From assembly GCA_007119455.1 (NCBI GenBank), contig SKPR01000245.1, positions 1-7,743 of the forward strand: DNA of 7,743 nt, in the 5' to 3' direction. A program made the translations under genes and the position numbers. The notes under the pieces are model-generated. The model saw only the letters and a list, made by a program, of their open reading frames with translations, was not told the DNA's origin and ran no database searches. The DNA comes from Candidatus Brevefilum sp. GTDB taxonomy: Bacteria; Chloroflexota; Anaerolineae; Anaerolineales; Anaerolineaceae. Positions 5,781 through 7,743 of this stretch are shown piece after piece. Every line of letters starts with the position of its first letter. Within the stretch, counting starts at the first letter, position 1.

Positions 5781-5813
5781 ACAGGCGATCGCCATGTGAG
5801 ATCGATCGCCTGT
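5781..5813 (+). other. Strong stem-loop between the S-component and ecfT genes
   Basis: ACAGGCGATCG (5781-5791) pairs perfectly with CGATCGCCTGT (5803-5813) around an 11-base loop. No U tract follows (CACATCACATAACA), so it is not a standard intrinsic terminator. Inside an operon such a hairpin often protects the upstream message from 3' exonucleases or lowers downstream expression. The left arm also contains a self-complementary GGCGATCGCC, allowing alternative pairing. Confidence 0.6.
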
Positions 5814-5837
5814 CACATCACATAACATTCAACGATT

Positions 5838-6716
5838 ATGCTGATTAGCTGGCGATATAAATTACGGAACAGTATCATGGATCGCATTGATCCTCGGGCG
5901 CGCTGGATTTTCTCCTTTGCCTTCCTGCTTTCAGCCACCATGTTCTGGAATCCGGCTTTTTTATTGCTTTTCTTTTTATTAGCCGTCACCTGGTATTTGC
6001 TTGGCAGGACGAGGTGGAAGGAAACCCGGCGGGGATGGTTGTTAGTCGGCTTTATGCTGTTCACCATGATTGTGATTAACACCATCATTACCGGCGGTGG
6101 TGCCGGGGGTGTGGTCCCACCGGGGGGGCATGTCCTCTGGCCTGCAGGGTTCACGATACCCCTGGTCAACTGGCAGATCTACTTCGGTCTCACGGTTGAG
6201 CGGCTCTGGTTTGCCATCTGCCAGCTCATGCGCCTGGGTGGTGTATCCCTGATTTTTGTCCTGATCCCTTATACGATGGACCCCCGGGCCTACGGTGCCA
6301 CTTTCAGGGGATTGGCCATGCCGGATAGCGTGGCCTATACGATGGAACTCTCTTTTCGTTTCATCCCCACCCTGGGCCGCGATCTCGCTGTCACCCTGGA
6401 CGCACAAAAAGCACGCGGTTATGAACTGGAGAAATTTAAAGGGGGGATCTTCCAGAAAATTGCACGGATCGCGCCCTTACTGGTGCCGGTTACCATGAAC
6501 GCCATTATCGCCAGCGAAGACGTGGCCAATGCCATGGATTTGCGTTGTTTCGGGCAGGCAAAGCGTACATGGATCTACCCCCTCAGGTATCACTGGTGGG
6601 ACCACGCTCTAATCGCCTTCAGCGCGTTGATGCTGTTGGGCAGTGTTGTGGCCGTTCATATTTTCAATGCTGGCGGGTTTTGGGTGCCAGACTGGTTTAT
6701 GCGTTTATTTGTTTAA
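5838..6716 (+). CDS. ecfT: Energy-coupling factor transporter transmembrane protein EcfT
   Basis: The membrane scaffold of the ECF importer; it links ATPase movement to tilting of the S component. 292 residues with several membrane segments (about 22-55, 67-84, 110-145, 258-275) and a long cytoplasmic region. The start MLISWRYKLRNSIMDRIDPRARW matches the usual EcfT opening (WRY, then a DPR motif), so the ATG at 5838 is kept despite lacking a clear ribosome site; the ATG at 5877 would remove the WRY part. Coupling motifs: the first ARG is intact (AQKARGYELEKF, 189-200), and the second is AMDLRCFG (232-239), where the usual Arg-Gly is Arg-Cys. FRFIPTLGRDL (173-183) precedes the first motif, as in the family. 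It lies 73 bases after the S component, with a stem-loop in between. Last gene of the operon; only a weak GGAAAA/TTTTCC hairpin (6727-6752) follows. Confidence 0.9.
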   Translation: MLISWRYKLRNSIMDRIDPRARWIFSFAFLLSATMFWNPAFLLLFFLLAVTWYLLGRTRWKETRRGWLLVGFMLFTMIVINTIITGGGAGGVVPPGGHVLWPAGFTIPLVNWQIYFGLTVERLWFAICQLMRLGGVSLIFVLIPYTMDPRAYGATFRGLAMPDSVAYTMELSFRFIPTLGRDLAVTLDAQKARGYELEKFKGGIFQKIARIAPLLVPVTMNAIIASEDVANAMDLRCFGQAKRTWIYPLRYHWWDHALIAFSALMLLGSVVAVHIFNAGGFWVPDWFMRLFV

Positions 6717-6778
6717 TCATCGGTTGGGAAAAGTAAACTTTAGGATTTTTCCAGTTGCTGTCGGCGTCGAGTAGATTA

Positions 6779-7743
6779 TCAACCATCCATTTCTGCTAAC
6801 CTGTCAGCTTTTTCAGCATGCAACTTCATGATCTTTCTCTTCAAATCGGTTGAACGTTCACCCTGCAGGGGGAAGAAAAACAGGATCACCAGGCTTAACA
6901 ACTGGGCAACACCCGGAATCAGACCCACAATCGAACGGATCCCAAAAAGTGCTGATGCTGGCTGATCCAAAAAAATCTGCCCCAGGTTCATGGCGCGGGT
7001 GATAAACCCTGCCTGCTCGAGGATAAAAGCCGTCAGGAACAATGCAAGGGACTGGGCAGGTTTTGTAACTAAAGCGTTCGCGCCATAAAATGCCCCCTCT
7101 CGACGTGTACCGGACCGGATTTCGTCCTCATCAATTACCAGAGCCAGGATATTATAGGTAATTGTTGTTTGACCTGATAAGCCAAAACCGGCAATTACCA
7201 GACTGACCGGGATTAAATTTACAGGTATAAATGCCAATGAAATCAGTCCCATGCCACCAAACAGAAGATAGAACTGCTGCGCTTTGATCAGACCAAACTT
7301 TTTAACCATCACGTTTGAAAAGGGAATGCCGATGGCAACAGGCGTGAACAGATAGACCAATAACATGAAAGTGGTGGTTTGCGCCACATAATCAGCCAGA
7401 TAAAATAATGCTCCGGTAGCCAGTGAATTCATCAACGTCAGCAGGAAGTTCATTGCAACAAAAAACCAGAAAGGTTTACTTGAGAGCGTATAGCGTAAAA
7501 ATTCTGAGAAATTAAGGGGGTCATCCACAACTGAAAATTCACGCCGCTCTTTAACCTTGAGCGTTGTCAGGATGATGAAAAAGGCACCGATGATTCCCAC
7601 AGCGAGCATGGCAAGCCTGAGCGGGAGCAGGGATGCTGCTTCATTACCGGCCTGGGGTCTGAAAAGGTCGGGTAATAAAAACCCGAGGACATAACCGACC
7701 ATACCAAAAAGCGCTGAAGAGATCGATAACTGATTTCGTTCCA
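6779..7743 (-). CDS. GPH-family (MFS) sugar:cation symporter, N-terminus outside the window
   Basis: Members of this family (MelB-like, MFS_2) carry glycosides, pentosides or hexuronides across the cytoplasmic membrane with Na+ or H+. The frame stays open to the window edge, with the first full codon at 7741-7739 (ERNQLSISSALFG before the ATG at 7702), so about 320 C-terminal residues are present and roughly 130 are missing. The ERNQLS start is the conserved cytoplasmic loop near the end of the N-terminal half. A DEDEIRSGTRREGAFYGANAL stretch is the family's characteristic C-terminal-half loop. About eight hydrophobic segments are visible. The end, FFPLQGERSTDLKRKIMKLHAEKADRLAEMDG, is the usual charged cytoplasmic tail with a short helix. 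Convergent with ecfT, 62 bases apart. The substrate cannot be predicted, and some relatives carry sulfosugars or lipids. Confidence 0.88.
   Translation of the reverse strand, partial: ERNQLSISSALFGMVGYVLGFLLPDLFRPQAGNEAASLLPLRLAMLAVGIIGAFFIILTTLKVKERREFSVVDDPLNFSEFLRYTLSSKPFWFFVAMNFLLTLMNSLATGALFYLADYVAQTTTFMLLVYLFTPVAIGIPFSNVMVKKFGLIKAQQFYLLFGGMGLISLAFIPVNLIPVSLVIAGFGLSGQTTITYNILALVIDEDEIRSGTRREGAFYGANALVTKPAQSLALFLTAFILEQAGFITRAMNLGQIFLDQPASALFGIRSIVGLIPGVAQLLSLVILFFFPLQGERSTDLKRKIMKLHAEKADRLAEMDG

Noticed and set aside
5784..5793. GGCGATCGCC, containing the cyanobacterial HIP1 octamer
   Set aside because: A single copy inside a hairpin arm, with no enrichment in the window and no other cyanobacterial sign.
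6727..6752. GGAAAA / TTTTCC hairpin as a terminator for ecfT
   Set aside because: The stem is only six mostly A-T pairs with a 14-base loop and no following U tract; too weak to call.
1..7743. CRISPR array, tRNA or rRNA genes, insertion sequences, toxin-antitoxin pairs
   Set aside because: No regularly spaced repeats, cloverleaf sequences, transposase or integrase motifs, or paired small toxin-like genes were seen on either strand.

Overview
The window reads as a bacterial metagenome-type contig with two parts of different origin. From about position 495 to the end (roughly 50% G+C, clear Shine-Dalgarno sites, short intergenic gaps) the gene set fits an anaerobic bacterium, most plausibly Chloroflexota (class Anaerolineae). 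That assignment rests on a group III-like phosphofructokinase, a one-polypeptide double-ATPase ECF transporter and a GPH-type sugar transporter. It is inference, not proof. The first ~490 bases are about 39% G+C and carry two small unrecognised ORFs on the plus strand. They run directly into the middle of the minus-strand pfk gene, so this edge is probably an assembly or cloning chimera, or less likely a real insertion.

Layout: (1) 1-~490, foreign-looking AT-rich segment with a 5'-partial ORF and the N-terminal part of a possible zinc-ribbon protein. (2) ~491-1105 (-), a 6-phosphofructokinase homologue cut at residue ~204, with several normally invariant active-site residues changed. (3) 1347-2549 (-), an arsenic module: arsR repressor followed by arsM As(III) S-adenosylmethionine methyltransferase, ending in a clear intrinsic terminator. 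Two near-identical 22-bp operator-like sites (TCGA-N6-TCGA core) sit upstream of arsR and of arsM. The arsR site fills the spacer between a good -35 and a perfect -10, and that -10 is so close to the ATG that the arsR message is predicted to be leaderless. (4) 2747-6716 (+), a probable operon: S-adenosylmethionine hydrolase (DUF62 / SAM hydroxide adenosyltransferase), a fused double EcfA ATPase overlapping it by 8 bases, an ECF S component and an EcfT transmembrane protein. (5) 6779-7743 (-), the C-terminal two thirds or so of a GPH-family (MFS) sugar:cation symporter, convergent with ecfT and running off the window.

How the genes may work together: ArsM spends SAM to methylate arsenite, under an ArsR that should release DNA when As(III) binds. 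The divergent operon pairs a SAM-cleaving enzyme with a complete ECF importer. The translational overlap between the SAM hydrolase and the transporter ATPase suggests that the importer's substrate is connected to SAM, adenosine or methionine metabolism. This hydrolase-plus-ECF unit is the best candidate here for an undercharacterised system; its substrate cannot be read from the sequence.
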